64,000 nt of DNA, taken from positions 203,017-267,016 of the forward strand of contig NZ_WVUD01000002.1 in assembly GCF_009856865.1 (NCBI RefSeq), written 5' to 3'. Both the position numbers and the translations under genes were made by a program. Positions 9,095-17,498 of the stretch are shown here, in pieces. Source of the stretch: Solidesulfovibrio aerotolerans (GTDB lineage Bacteria; Desulfobacterota; Desulfovibrionia; Desulfovibrionales; Desulfovibrionaceae). Every line of letters starts with the position of its first letter. Position 1 is the first letter of the stretch. The notes below the pieces were generated by a model. The model saw only the letters and a program-made list of their open reading frames with translations, had not been told where the DNA came from and did no database searches.

Positions 9095-9871
9095 TCAGAC
9101 CTCAAAGACATCCCCCGGCCCGGGCAAAAAAGCCCGGATCGACGCCGCAGCCAACTGCCGGCCAATTTCCCCGCCCCGTTCCCGGCGCAATTCCCGCCGC
9201 ACATGCACCACGGCCAGGGCCTCGGCCCAGGCCGACTCGGCCAGGGCCAGCGCTTCGGGCACCGACCCATGTCCGGCGACGCCCGCCTCAAGGCCGTATC
9301 CCTCCTGCACCACCAGGGCGCAGCCCGCAGCCAGTTCCGCCCCGGCCGCAGTCGCCGCCCCGTCGCCGCCATAATACAAGGCCCCAAAGCGCGTCGTCAG
9401 CCGCAGCCCCAGACACGGAGCGCCGTGTCCGGTCAGGGCCGCCTGGGCCGCAAAGCCAGCCACAGCAAAAGGTTTCCCCGGCCAGGCGGTGATGCACCGA
9501 AGCTCAAAATCAAGCGAGGCACGCAGATTCGGATAGGCCAGATCCGTCACCGTCGCCACCTTGTCCGCCACGCCCTCGCCGCCATGCACAAATAGCGGTC
9601 GCACCCGCCCTTGCTCCTGCAACCGGGCCAGCAGATAGGGCAGGCCGAAAAAATGATCGCCGTGAAAATGGGAAATCCACACCGCATCCGGGCCGTCGCG
9701 GCGATCCGCTTCCGACACGCCCGCGCAACTGAAAAAGGCCGCAGCAGCCGTAAAGCCGCAGTCGAGCAACACCGAGCGCCGACGCTCGCCGGTCATGCCG
9801 ACCAGAAACAAACTCGTATTGGGCAGCGCCTCGTCAAAGGCCTCACCCACGCCGACAAACGTCACCCGCAT
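9095..9871 (-). CDS. Metallo-beta-lactamase-fold hydrolase (RNase Z-like)
   Basis: 258-residue protein with the di-metal motif SHFHGDHFFGLPYLL, an Asp in LLDCGF, and YYGGDGAA for the later metal-bridging Asp. The overall order resembles RNase Z / ElaC-type and related small-molecule hydrolases. A late GHGS motif replaces the usual HxS-type His, so substrate cannot be assigned. The start MRVTFVGVGE at 9871 is chosen because GGAGGA lies 9 bases upstream; a longer frame to 9898 exists but lacks such a site. Convergent with the MAF gene and divergent from the acyltransferase gene. Confidence 0.85.
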   Translation of the reverse strand: MRVTFVGVGEAFDEALPNTSLFLVGMTGERRRSVLLDCGFTAAAAFFSCAGVSEADRRDGPDAVWISHFHGDHFFGLPYLLARLQEQGRVRPLFVHGGEGVADKVATVTDLAYPNLRASLDFELRCITAWPGKPFAVAGFAAQAALTGHGAPCLGLRLTTRFGALYYGGDGAATAAGAELAAGCALVVQEGYGLEAGVAGHGSVPEALALAESAWAEALAVVHVRRELRRERGGEIGRQLAAASIRAFLPGPGDVFEV

Positions 9872-10012
9872 GCCCGAACATCCTCCAACGCCTTGCAATA
9901 TGCAGGACTTTTCGCCAAGACAAAGAAAAAGCTGCGGCCCGCCGACGCATCAGCCTGACGCTTCGCTGCGGCGCGTAACCGAACACTCCCAACCGACCAA
10001 AAGGAAGCCCCC

Positions 10013-11104
10013 ATGCAGCGCCGCGTCACCCAGATCGAAAGCATCCGGGTTCTGGCCATGTTCGGCATCTTCTTCTACCATCTCTGGACCGTGCTGCCGG
10101 ACGGCGGGGCGCAAAACCCCTTCGGGCCCATCCTTGGCGACATCATGAGCCAAGGCTACCTGGGTGTCGTGGTCTTTAACGCCATTACCGGCTTCGTCCT
10201 CACCTTGCCCCACGCCAATCCCGGCGGCAAGCCGCCCATGGCCTACTTCGACTTTTTCCGCCGCCGCTTCGGCCGCATCACCCCGCAATATTACCTGTCC
10301 CTGGCCCTGTGGAGCGTCGTGGCCCTCGTGGCCGGCTCCATGCCCCTGGCCGCTTTGGGTGCCTGCGTGGCCGAAAAGCTGTTTTTCGTTCAAACCTTTG
10401 ATCCGGCACGCTTTTTCTGCCTGGAACCGGCCTTGTGGTGGATGGGGCTGCTCGCCCAATTCTACCTGACCTTTCCGCTGCTGCTGCGCCTTTTCCAAAA
10501 ATACGGCCCGGGCCGGGCCACCGCCGGCTGCCTGCTCTTTGGCTGGGGCTTATGGTTCGTCCTGACGCAGCTGGCCAAAGTCAGCTCCACCGCCGCCCTG
10601 CTCGATTACATGCTCTATTTCAACCTGCCCTACCGGCTGCCGGAATTTGCGCTGGGCATGGCCTTTGCCCTGGTCTGGAAAGCCCGGGCCGCCGCACCCC
10701 GGGACGGTGATCCCGAAACCGGCATTCCGACAAGCTGGCTGCTCGGCTTTTTGGCCGCCGCCTACTTCGGCCTGCCCCTGGCCATAGTCTTTAAAGCCCA
10801 CTTGCAGGCCACCCTGGCCCATATCCTGCTCACCATCACCTGCCTGGGATTGGCCGGATCACTCTTCTCCTGGCCGGCCATGGCCCGACTCGGAGCCAAA
10901 CCCGCCGTCTCCCTGGCCGCCGCCACCTCCTACAGCTTCTATCTGCTCCACCAGCCCATCCTGGGCTACGGCGCGGATATGCTGCGCCGCCTGCACCCCT
11001 TCGCCGCCATGTGCCTGCTCGCTGCCATCAGCTTGCCAGGTGCCTATTACCTGTCGCTCTACCAGGATCGCCTCGTGGCGAAATTTGAGTCGAGAGGAAA
11101 ATAA
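10013..11104 (+). CDS. Acyltransferase 3 family membrane protein
   Basis: 363-residue integral membrane O-acyltransferase (OafA/YrhL, acyltransferase 3). The start RRVTQIESIRVLAMFGIFFYH contains the conserved early R and the His at the end of the first membrane helix. FFRRRFGRITPQYYLSLALW is the RxxR/PxY-type second motif. About ten hydrophobic helices follow. Such enzymes move acetyl or other acyl groups onto surface polysaccharides or lipids across the inner membrane. ATG at 10013 follows AAAGGAAG. The gene stands alone and ends directly at repeat copy 3. Confidence 0.88.
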   Translation: MQRRVTQIESIRVLAMFGIFFYHLWTVLPDGGAQNPFGPILGDIMSQGYLGVVVFNAITGFVLTLPHANPGGKPPMAYFDFFRRRFGRITPQYYLSLALWSVVALVAGSMPLAALGACVAEKLFFVQTFDPARFFCLEPALWWMGLLAQFYLTFPLLLRLFQKYGPGRATAGCLLFGWGLWFVLTQLAKVSSTAALLDYMLYFNLPYRLPEFALGMAFALVWKARAAAPRDGDPETGIPTSWLLGFLAAAYFGLPLAIVFKAHLQATLAHILLTITCLGLAGSLFSWPAMARLGAKPAVSLAAATSYSFYLLHQPILGYGADMLRRLHPFAAMCLLAAISLPGAYYLSLYQDRLVAKFESRGK

Positions 11105-11105
11105 A

Positions 11106-11289
11106 GAGAGAAAACAGGAGACAGAAAAGAAGAGAAGATGCCTCCGGCGGCCGGGGGGATGATCCCCCCGGACCCCTGCATCTGGAGAAGTTTTTCAAGG
11201 GGCTTTTGCCGCTGGCTATCAATTTGGTCGTCTGGGGACTGGGGAAGCTGAAAGAGGCGCTTGACGGCGACCACCGTTGCTCCGGCGGA
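11106..11289 (+). repeat. 3'-end repeat element, copy 3
   Basis: GA-rich tract from the acyltransferase stop codon, then gcctccggcggccggggg, ggggggatgatcccccc, tggagaagtttttcaagggg, a variable middle and the end block accaccgttgctccggcgg. Same orientation and gene-end position as copies 1 and 2. Confidence 0.75.
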
Positions 11290-11360
11290 CGAAAGGGTGC
11301 TCGCCCAGAGCAACGTAACAACCGCTTGAATCATGCCTTCTGCCTTTCCAGGCGAACCGG

Positions 11361-11430
11361 GTTGGCGCACTTGCGGCCGCCGTGCTCCCCGCGCTTCGCG
11401 GGGTGCGTCGGCGGCCGTAAGTGCGCCAAC
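11361..11430. repeat. Long near-perfect inverted repeat (70 bases)
   Basis: Left arm 11361-11381 (gttggcgcacttgcggccgc...) and right arm 11410-11430 are reverse complements over 21 bases with one mismatch. Inside is a second stem, CCCCGCG-ctt-CGCGGGG (11387-11403). The whole can fold as one long hairpin. It lies in the 579-base gap between the acyltransferase gene and the YibQ-like gene, which otherwise holds only repeats and no supported gene. Confidence 0.75.
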
Positions 11431-11540
11431 CCATGCGGCACAGCCGCCAAGCGCGCAAGCGCTCCCGCGCCAACCGTCTTCACGCGTTCCCGCTTCCCGC
11501 AGCAGTCCCTTACCCCGCCCCAACTCCCGCCCCCAAGCGG

Positions 11541-11640
11541 GGGGTCCGGGGGGATCATCCCCCCGGCGGGTCCAGGGCAGAGCCCTGGCAGGGTCTGGGA
11601 CAGCGTCCCAGCGGGGTCTGGGACAGCGCCCGGCAGCGCC
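11541..11640 (-). repeat. Inverted fragment of the 3'-end repeat plus three tandem hairpin units
   Basis: ggggtccggggggatcatcc with its C-run partner is the hairpin block of the 3'-end element in reverse orientation. It is followed by three similar units of about 22 bases (tccagggcagagccctggc, tctgggacagcgtcccagc, tctgggacagcgcccggca), the first two of which are hairpins. It lies just downstream of the minus-strand YibQ-like gene, that is, at that gene's 3' end, as for the plus-strand copies. Confidence 0.6.
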
Positions 11641-11683
11641 GCGACAGCAGCTCTTTTTCTCGGCCGTCCCTGTTCTCGCAGGC

Positions 11684-12946
11684 TTAAAATTCGGGGCCAA
11701 GTTCAGTCAGGGTCACGACATCGACGCGGCTGTCGCGTTCTTTGGCCCAGAGTTTGAGGGCTTCCAGGGTTTCGCCGTAGGGATGTCCGATGGCGATGGC
11801 CCGGCCGTTTTTGACGGCATTGCGTTCGGCGGTTTTGAGTTGCCCCAGGATGGTGCGGACGTTTCGGACATTGTCGAGGAAGACGGCGCGCCGGTAAAAC
11901 GGCACGCCGGCCTTGCGGGCGGCTTCGGGGGCGGCGCTTGTGGCCGAGGTGACGGAATCGAGGAAGAACAGGCCCTTTTCCTTGAGCACGCTCATGACGG
12001 CGGCCATGCCTTCGGGATTGCTGGTAAAGGTAGAGCCCATGTGGTTGTTGATGCCTTTGACGTGGGGAACCTGGGCGAGATTGTCGGCCAGGAGGGATTT
12101 GACGCGTTCGGGGTCCATGTCAATAAAGACTGCCCCGGGACCGGGGTTGACGCGGGGGTAGGAGCCGGGCTGCATGGGTTGGTGCAGGATGATTTCCAGG
12201 CCCTGTTCCGTGGCCATGGCTTCGACGGACCGGGTTCGGGGGCGATTGGGCAGGATGGCCAGGGTGACGGGGAACGGCAATTCGGTGAGATTTTTGGCCA
12301 TGACCGGGTGATCGCCAATATCGTCGATGACCACTACCATGCGGGGATTTTTCCCGGCATCGCCGGCCACGGGATGGGCTTGCGGCTCGGGTGGAGCCGA
12401 TTCGGCAGACGGGGCGGCGGGTTGGGCCGGCGGTTCCACCTTGCCGCGTATTGCATGCCCGGGGGGACTCTGTTCGGGTTGTCCGGCCTGAGGCGGCAGA
12501 TGCTCTTCGTAATGTACGGCAGACGGCTGTTGCTGCGGCGACTGTTGTTGCGGTGGTTGCTGCTGTTGCTGCTGCTCCTGCTGTGCCGGCGGCTGGTTCT
12601 GAGCCTGGGTCTGGGCCTGGGCTTTGGCCTTGGACAAGGCTCTGGCCAGCGTCAGCGCGTCCTCTTGGGGCTGCGGCTGCACTAGCGGCTGTGCCGGCGC
12701 TTGCGGCTGTGCTTGTCCCTGGGCTTGAGACTGCGCTTGCGGCTGCCCTTGCGGCTGGGGTTGCGACTGGGCTTGCCCCTGAGGCACGGGTTTGCCGCCA
12801 GCGGTCTTTTTCTTCTCGACCACGGATTTCGGGGCAGCGGTTTTAACGGCCGGCGTGCCGGTGCGCTCAATGGGCGGTGGCGGGAAAGGGCCGAAGAACA
12901 TGACCGCGAGCACGACGAGAGTGGCGGCCAGGGCCAAACCGGCCAC
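11684..12946 (-). CDS. YibQ-like divergent polysaccharide deacetylase family protein
   Basis: Envelope protein of the DUF610 / divergent polysaccharide deacetylase family. A membrane helix (ALAATLVVLAVMFFGP) is followed by a long Gln/Pro/Ala low-complexity stretch (about residues 55-190) and a C-terminal domain with VVVIDDIGDHP, LAILPNRPRT, GINNHMGSTFT and IAIGHPYGETL, the conserved family motifs. In enterobacteria the homologue lies next to envC; here EnvC-like and CtpA genes are immediately upstream, so a role in cell-wall remodelling is inferred. The only standard start is GTG at 12946, but the frame stays open upstream to about 13111 and encodes a Lys/Arg-rich segment typical of a cytoplasmic N-terminus, so the real start may be earlier and non-canonical. 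Confidence 0.83.
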   Translation of the reverse strand: MAGLALAATLVVLAVMFFGPFPPPPIERTGTPAVKTAAPKSVVEKKKTAGGKPVPQGQAQSQPQPQGQPQAQSQAQGQAQPQAPAQPLVQPQPQEDALTLARALSKAKAQAQTQAQNQPPAQQEQQQQQQPPQQQSPQQQPSAVHYEEHLPPQAGQPEQSPPGHAIRGKVEPPAQPAAPSAESAPPEPQAHPVAGDAGKNPRMVVVIDDIGDHPVMAKNLTELPFPVTLAILPNRPRTRSVEAMATEQGLEIILHQPMQPGSYPRVNPGPGAVFIDMDPERVKSLLADNLAQVPHVKGINNHMGSTFTSNPEGMAAVMSVLKEKGLFFLDSVTSATSAAPEAARKAGVPFYRRAVFLDNVRNVRTILGQLKTAERNAVKNGRAIAIGHPYGETLEALKLWAKERDSRVDVVTLTELGPEF

Positions 12947-13082
12947 GGTCGTAAAAACAGGTTTGCCGGAGAGAACAAAACGACGGTTCTCTCCGGCTTT
13001 GGCGCTCTTGGGAGCCTTGCCCCGCCCCTTGCCTTTGGCAGGTTTGGCGGGTTTGGCGGCTCCCTTCTGCGATGGGCGCTTT

Positions 13083-14369
13083 TTAGGGGGTGTAGGTTTT
13101 GATGGGGAAATACTTCACCAATTCCAGAGCGAGTTTTAACTGATTGTCGCGAGCGAGCTGATCGATCATTTTCTGTTTCGGATCGTCGGCCGCATCAGCC
13201 GCTTTCTTTTTCTTGTTTTCCAGATGGCGCGTGAGATCGCGTTCCCGGAACTGGTGGTTGGCCGAGAGTTTGTCGCGATCAGATTCGGTATCCTGCAGGG
13301 GCACCATGAAGTCGGGTTCGATGCCTTCGGCCTGGATGGAGCGGCCGTTGGGCGTGTAGTACAGCGCGGTGGTCAGCTTGATGCCCGAACCGTCGGCCAA
13401 GGGGATAACGGTTTGCACCGAACCTTTGCCGAAAGTTTTTTCGCCGACCAAGAGGGCCCGCTTGTGGTCTTTAAGGGCACCGGCCACGATTTCCGAGGCC
13501 GAGGCGGAACCGGCGTTAATGAGCACCACCAGCGGCGCGGCCATGTCGGCACCGTCGCCCTTGGCGGTGAATACTTTTTCCTGTTCCTGGTTCTTGCCCT
13601 TGATGGACACGATCTGGCCCGTGGGCAGGAACACATCAGAGACGTTGACGGCCTGATCCAGCAACCCGCCGGGGTTGTTGCGCAGATCGAGAATAGCGCC
13701 TTTGAGCTGCTTGCCGCCCTTTGGGTAGTCGGCCAGGGCCTGCTTAAGCTCGGCAGTGGTATTTTCATTAAAGCGTGTCAGGCGGATATAGAGGTAACCG
13801 GGTTCGACCTCATTGCTTTTCACGCTGACAATCGGGATGGTGTCACGCACCACTTTGACTTTGAAGGGCTTTTGCTGGTCCTTGTGCACGAGCGTCAGGG
13901 ACACGGCCTTGCCTTTGGGGCCACGAATCTTTTGCACCGCGTCAACCAGGGTCATATCCTGGGTGGATTCGCCTTCGATTTCCAGGATGACGTCGCCGGC
14001 CTTGATGCCGGCCTTGTCGGCCGGGGTGTCGTCGATGGGCGAAATGACCGTCAACCGGCCGTTTTCCATGCTGATTTCAATGCCGATACCGCCGAATTCG
14101 CCAGAGGTGCTGACCTGCATCTCCTTAAATTCGTCTTTGGACAGAAAACTCGAATGGGGATCAAGCTGTTGGAGCATGCCAACGATGGCCCCATCGATGA
14201 GTTCGTTGCGGGTAACGGGCTTGACGTAGTGGTTTTCCACCAGATCCATGACCTGGCTGAAGCGCTTGAGGGGGGCAAACCGATCTTCCTCGGGTTTCGC
14301 GGCAAAGGCGGCGGAGCCAAGGGTCAGACAGACGGCCAGGGAACACGACACTTTGGTCAAAAGACGCAT
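13083..14369 (-). CDS. ctpA: Carboxy-terminal processing protease (S41 family)
   Basis: 428-residue exported serine protease. Signal peptide (LLTKVSCSLAVCLTLGSAAF, cut after AFA), an N-terminal helical segment with LVENHYVKP, a PDZ domain at about 80-165 (GGIGIEISMENG, GIKAGDVILEIEG), then the S41 catalytic core with NPGGLLDQAV, Ser in GSASASEIVAGAL and Lys in GEKTFGKGSVQ. It is expected to trim or degrade periplasmic proteins, often peptidoglycan hydrolases. ATG at 14369 is chosen because GGAGGATGGT precedes it. Sits between the EnvC-like and YibQ-like genes with small gaps, a common proteobacterial arrangement. Confidence 0.95.
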   Translation of the reverse strand: MRLLTKVSCSLAVCLTLGSAAFAAKPEEDRFAPLKRFSQVMDLVENHYVKPVTRNELIDGAIVGMLQQLDPHSSFLSKDEFKEMQVSTSGEFGGIGIEISMENGRLTVISPIDDTPADKAGIKAGDVILEIEGESTQDMTLVDAVQKIRGPKGKAVSLTLVHKDQQKPFKVKVVRDTIPIVSVKSNEVEPGYLYIRLTRFNENTTAELKQALADYPKGGKQLKGAILDLRNNPGGLLDQAVNVSDVFLPTGQIVSIKGKNQEQEKVFTAKGDGADMAAPLVVLINAGSASASEIVAGALKDHKRALLVGEKTFGKGSVQTVIPLADGSGIKLTTALYYTPNGRSIQAEGIEPDFMVPLQDTESDRDKLSANHQFRERDLTRHLENKKKKAADAADDPKQKMIDQLARDNQLKLALELVKYFPIKTYTP

Positions 14370-14449
14370 ACCATCCTCCACGAAACATGACGGACAAAAT
14401 CAGCGGCCGGGGCAGGAAGATCCCCTCGTCGCCGGCCACAAGCTACGCC

Positions 14450-15487
14450 CTAGCGCCTGACGGCAAGCCACTCCGCCGGATTAAGGGCTTTTTCCCGAAA
14501 ACGCAATTCGAAATAGACGCCGGGTGCGCGCGTCTGGTTGCAATACCCGCTGCGCCCGAGGGCTGCCTCGCGGGGGACAGCCTCGCCAACGGACACGGTA
14601 CTCTCGCTAAGGCAGGCATACACCGTATGGCAACGGTCCTCGTGGGTCAGGATCACCACGCGTCCAAGGCCGCGCAATAAACCAGTAAAAACAACCCGGC
14701 CGGCCGCAGCAGCGGTCACGGGCGAGCCTTCGGGCACAGCGACGACGATGCCCTGGCGGCCCTGCCGGCTGGCGGCGGAAAAGGGGGTCAGCACGTTCCC
14801 CGCCGCCGGCCAGGACAATCCGCCGGGGGGCGGCGTAAATACTTTGGGGCCGTCATGGTCTGGCCCGTCACGGGCCTCCGGGGCAGCCTGACTGTTCGAG
14901 AGGGTCGGGAGGGCCGGGGTTTGCGGGGCGATTGTCGCGTCCAAGGCCTGCCCGAGCACGGCCGCGCCGTCGCGCTCCTGGGCGTTGGTGGCGCTTTCGA
15001 GCTCCCGCACCCGGCTGCTGACGGCCTCGGAAAAGGCCGTATCCGCTTCTTTTTGCCCGGCCAAAAGGCGCAAAGCGGCTGCGTCGCGGGCCACACGCCC
15101 GTCCCGGACCCTGGCTGCGGCGACCGTAAAGGCTTGCCGCGCGGCCAGGGCTTGCGCATACAGCGCCCGGGTCCAGACATAACGCCGGTCGGCCTCGGCC
15201 CAATCGGCCCCGGCCAAACCGCTTGAGGCCAGGGCCTCGGCGCGCAACGGCCACAAGGCGGCCAAGAGGTCCGAAAGCCGGCGGGCCTCGGCGTCGCGGG
15301 CCGCCTCCAACGCGGCCAACTGCCTGGAAAGACGCACGGTCTCAGCCTCGCCGGCCGCCAGCCTGACCCGGGCCTCGCTTAGGCGGGCCTGGGGCGCACG
15401 GGGGGCGGGCGGTGCCGGTTTTCGGGCCAGGGCCGGGGTCGCCGCCAAAGCCAGGGCAAGCAGCCACGCGGCGAGAACGGCTTTCAC
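14450..15487 (-). CDS. EnvC-like murein hydrolase activator, degenerate LytM domain
   Basis: 345-residue exported protein. Signal peptide (VLAAWLLALALAATPALA) followed by an Ala/Arg/Leu-rich coiled coil (about residues 30-190) and a C-terminal LytM/M23 fold. The metal-binding residues are not conserved: RQGIVVAVPEGSPV replaces HxGxD, and YFELRFREKALNP replaces the HxH strand. This pattern is typical of EnvC, which activates amidases at the divisome rather than cutting murein itself. GTG at 15487 overlaps the stop of the upstream gene (GTGA), indicating translational coupling; a longer frame to 15520 would overlap it by 37 bases. Followed by ctpA. Confidence 0.85.
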   Translation of the reverse strand: MKAVLAAWLLALALAATPALARKPAPPAPRAPQARLSEARVRLAAGEAETVRLSRQLAALEAARDAEARRLSDLLAALWPLRAEALASSGLAGADWAEADRRYVWTRALYAQALAARQAFTVAAARVRDGRVARDAAALRLLAGQKEADTAFSEAVSSRVRELESATNAQERDGAAVLGQALDATIAPQTPALPTLSNSQAAPEARDGPDHDGPKVFTPPPGGLSWPAAGNVLTPFSAASRQGRQGIVVAVPEGSPVTAAAAGRVVFTGLLRGLGRVVILTHEDRCHTVYACLSESTVSVGEAVPREAALGRSGYCNQTRAPGVYFELRFREKALNPAEWLAVRR

Positions 15488-16134
15488 GGCAAAAACCGCT
15501 CTAACGGACAGGCCTCGCATTTGGGCGTCCGGGGCCGGCAGTAGGCGTTGCCCACCCGCACGAGTAAGGCGTGAAATTCATTATACAGGCCCACCTCAGC
15601 CGGCAGGGCGTCCATGAAGAGGTCGCGCAGTTCGTCGTAGCCGGCCTCCTCGGGGGCCAGCCCATGGCGGGAACAGATGCGGGCGGTGTAGGCGTCCACC
15701 ACGAAGCTTGGCAGGCCCAGGCCGTAGAGGAGGATGCTGTCGGCCGTCTCCGGCCCCACTCCCTTGACCGCCAGCAGGCGCTGCCGGGCGCTGTCCAGAC
15801 CGGACGCGGCCAGGGCGGTGATGTCGCCGTCCAACTCCGCAACGATCAAGGCCAGCAGATTTTTCAAACGGCCGGTTTTGACGCGAAAATGTCCGGCCGG
15901 GCGCAATAACGCCGCCAATTCCGGCTCAGGCAGCGCGTGCAGGGCAAAGGGATCGAGCTTGCCCGCGTCGCGGATATTGGCCAAAGCCCGGGCCGCCCCC
16001 TGCCAGTTGGTATTTTGGGTTACAATAGCACCCACAGCCATCTCGAAGGGCGAGGCGGCCGGCCACCAGCCGCTCGGGCCGAGGGCGTCAAGCATGGCGC
16101 TAAACATATTTAAAAAAAGAGTGCGGCGCTTCAT
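15484..16134 (-). CDS. Endonuclease III-like HhH-GPD DNA glycosylase
   Basis: 216-residue base-excision repair enzyme fold. ASPFEMAVGAIVTQNTNW and the helix-hairpin-helix LAVKGVGPETADSILLYGLG with the catalytic Asp in FVVDAYTAR identify the superfamily. The Nth lysine of GVGRKTA is Glu here (GPETA), so it is more likely a monofunctional glycosylase of the MagIII/Mpg type. Its C-terminal cluster has CRPRTPKCEAC, only three of the four usual cluster cysteines, before the protein ends. Start taken at MKRRTLFL (16134). Translationally coupled to the EnvC-like gene by a 4-base overlap. Confidence 0.85.
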   Translation of the reverse strand: MKRRTLFLNMFSAMLDALGPSGWWPAASPFEMAVGAIVTQNTNWQGAARALANIRDAGKLDPFALHALPEPELAALLRPAGHFRVKTGRLKNLLALIVAELDGDITALAASGLDSARQRLLAVKGVGPETADSILLYGLGLPSFVVDAYTARICSRHGLAPEEAGYDELRDLFMDALPAEVGLYNEFHALLVRVGNAYCRPRTPKCEACPLERFLP

Positions 16135-16260
16135 GATCGGTTCGGCGGCGTCCTTGGGTTGGGGCAATGCTCGGGTATCTTAGCAAGATTTGCACCAATG
16201 GCGCAACCACAAGGCCGGCCACGGCTGCAACCGGACCGGTGTCCAAAAAATGACGCGGCC

Positions 16261-17385
16261 TTAGACATACTCCCGGGGATTAAGCCCCAGCAGGCAAAAG
16301 ACTTCATAGGCAATGGTGCCCCACCACGAGGCCAGGTCGTCGGGCGCAACCGTCCCCGGTCCGTCTCCGCCGAGCAGATGGATCACGTCGCCGGGGCGCA
16401 CATCGGCCAGGCCCGTGACATCCACGGCGGTCAACTGCATGCACACCCGGCCCAGGATGGGCACGCGCCGGCCGGCCAGACACATAAAGCCCTGGTTGGA
16501 CAGCCCCCGGCTGTAGGCGTCGGCGTAACCGGCGGCCACGATGGCCACCCGCATGTCGCGCTCGGCCACAAAGGCGCGGCCGTAGCTGATGGAAGCGCCA
16601 CGGGGCAGATCGTGCACCGAGACGAGGCGCGTGACCGTTTCCATGGCCGGCAGCAAGCCCCGGCCCAGCCCCTCGTGGTCTGACCCGGCAAAAGGATTGA
16701 CGCCGTAAAGCGCTATGCCGGCCCGGCGGGCGTCGAAACCGATACTGCCGGCATGGGCCAGGATGCCGGCGGAATTGCACAGCGAGGCCCGAAAGGTCAG
16801 GCCGCCGCGCCGCAGCGTCTGGCAGATCCGGGCAAAGCGCGCCCCCTGCTCGGCCACAAAATCAAAGGCCGCCGGATCATCGGCCGTGGCCAGATGCGAA
16901 CTGACCATGGCCACCTCCAGCCACGGCGTTGCCCCGATCACTTCCGCCAACTTTTCGGCCTGGGCCTCGGTAAAGCCCAGGCGGGCCATGCCGGTGTCGA
17001 ATTTGAGCGCCACCCGGGCCGTGCGGCCCATGGCCCGGCACCGCTCGGCCAGACGAGACAGTTGCTCAAAATCGTGGATAAAGGGAATGAGCCCTTTTTC
17101 GATGACCAGTTCGTCGTCCTCGGGCAGGACCGGCCCGAGCAGGGAAATAATTGCTGCGCTACAGCCGGCGTCGCGAAGGGCCGCGCCCTCGGCCGCAGAC
17201 CCGATGGCAAAGCTCTCGCAGCCGGCCGCCGCCAGGGCCGTTGCCGTGGCAATAAGGCCATGCCCGTAGGCGTCGGCCTTGACCACGGCCACCACCTGGC
17301 CGCCGTTTTGGCGCAGCAATTCGTAATTAGAAACGATATTGGCAACCCGGACCCGGGTACGCAGATAGTTGTGCTCGATGGGCAT
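16261..17385 (-). CDS. alr: Alanine racemase
   Basis: 374-residue PLP enzyme that interconverts L- and D-alanine for peptidoglycan. Lys36 in VVKADAYGHG binds PLP; KFDTGMARLGF, SSHLATAD, CNSAGILA, ISYGRAFVAE (catalytic Tyr region), AAGYADAYSRG and GRVCMQLTAVDVT are all family landmarks. Length is normal for Alr. Start MPIEHNY at 17385 has AAAGGAG seven bases upstream; the frame extends to 17505 without a comparable site. Divergent from mutL across 113 bases. Confidence 0.96.
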   Translation of the reverse strand: MPIEHNYLRTRVRVANIVSNYELLRQNGGQVVAVVKADAYGHGLIATATALAAAGCESFAIGSAAEGAALRDAGCSAAIISLLGPVLPEDDELVIEKGLIPFIHDFEQLSRLAERCRAMGRTARVALKFDTGMARLGFTEAQAEKLAEVIGATPWLEVAMVSSHLATADDPAAFDFVAEQGARFARICQTLRRGGLTFRASLCNSAGILAHAGSIGFDARRAGIALYGVNPFAGSDHEGLGRGLLPAMETVTRLVSVHDLPRGASISYGRAFVAERDMRVAIVAAGYADAYSRGLSNQGFMCLAGRRVPILGRVCMQLTAVDVTGLADVRPGDVIHLLGGDGPGTVAPDDLASWWGTIAYEVFCLLGLNPREYV

Positions 17386-17498
17386 GGCAGGCTCCTTTCC
17401 ATGGTCGGACCCGAACGTATCTACCCCCAACGGCAGTGGTTTTCCAGCCGAATCAACGAGACTGGCCGAGGGGCGAGAAAGCGCGTATAAAAGGGGGC

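Noticed and set aside
12480..12780. Possible tandem DNA repeat in the YibQ-like gene
   Set aside because: It is ordinary Gln/Pro/Ala low-complexity coding sequence without a fixed unit.
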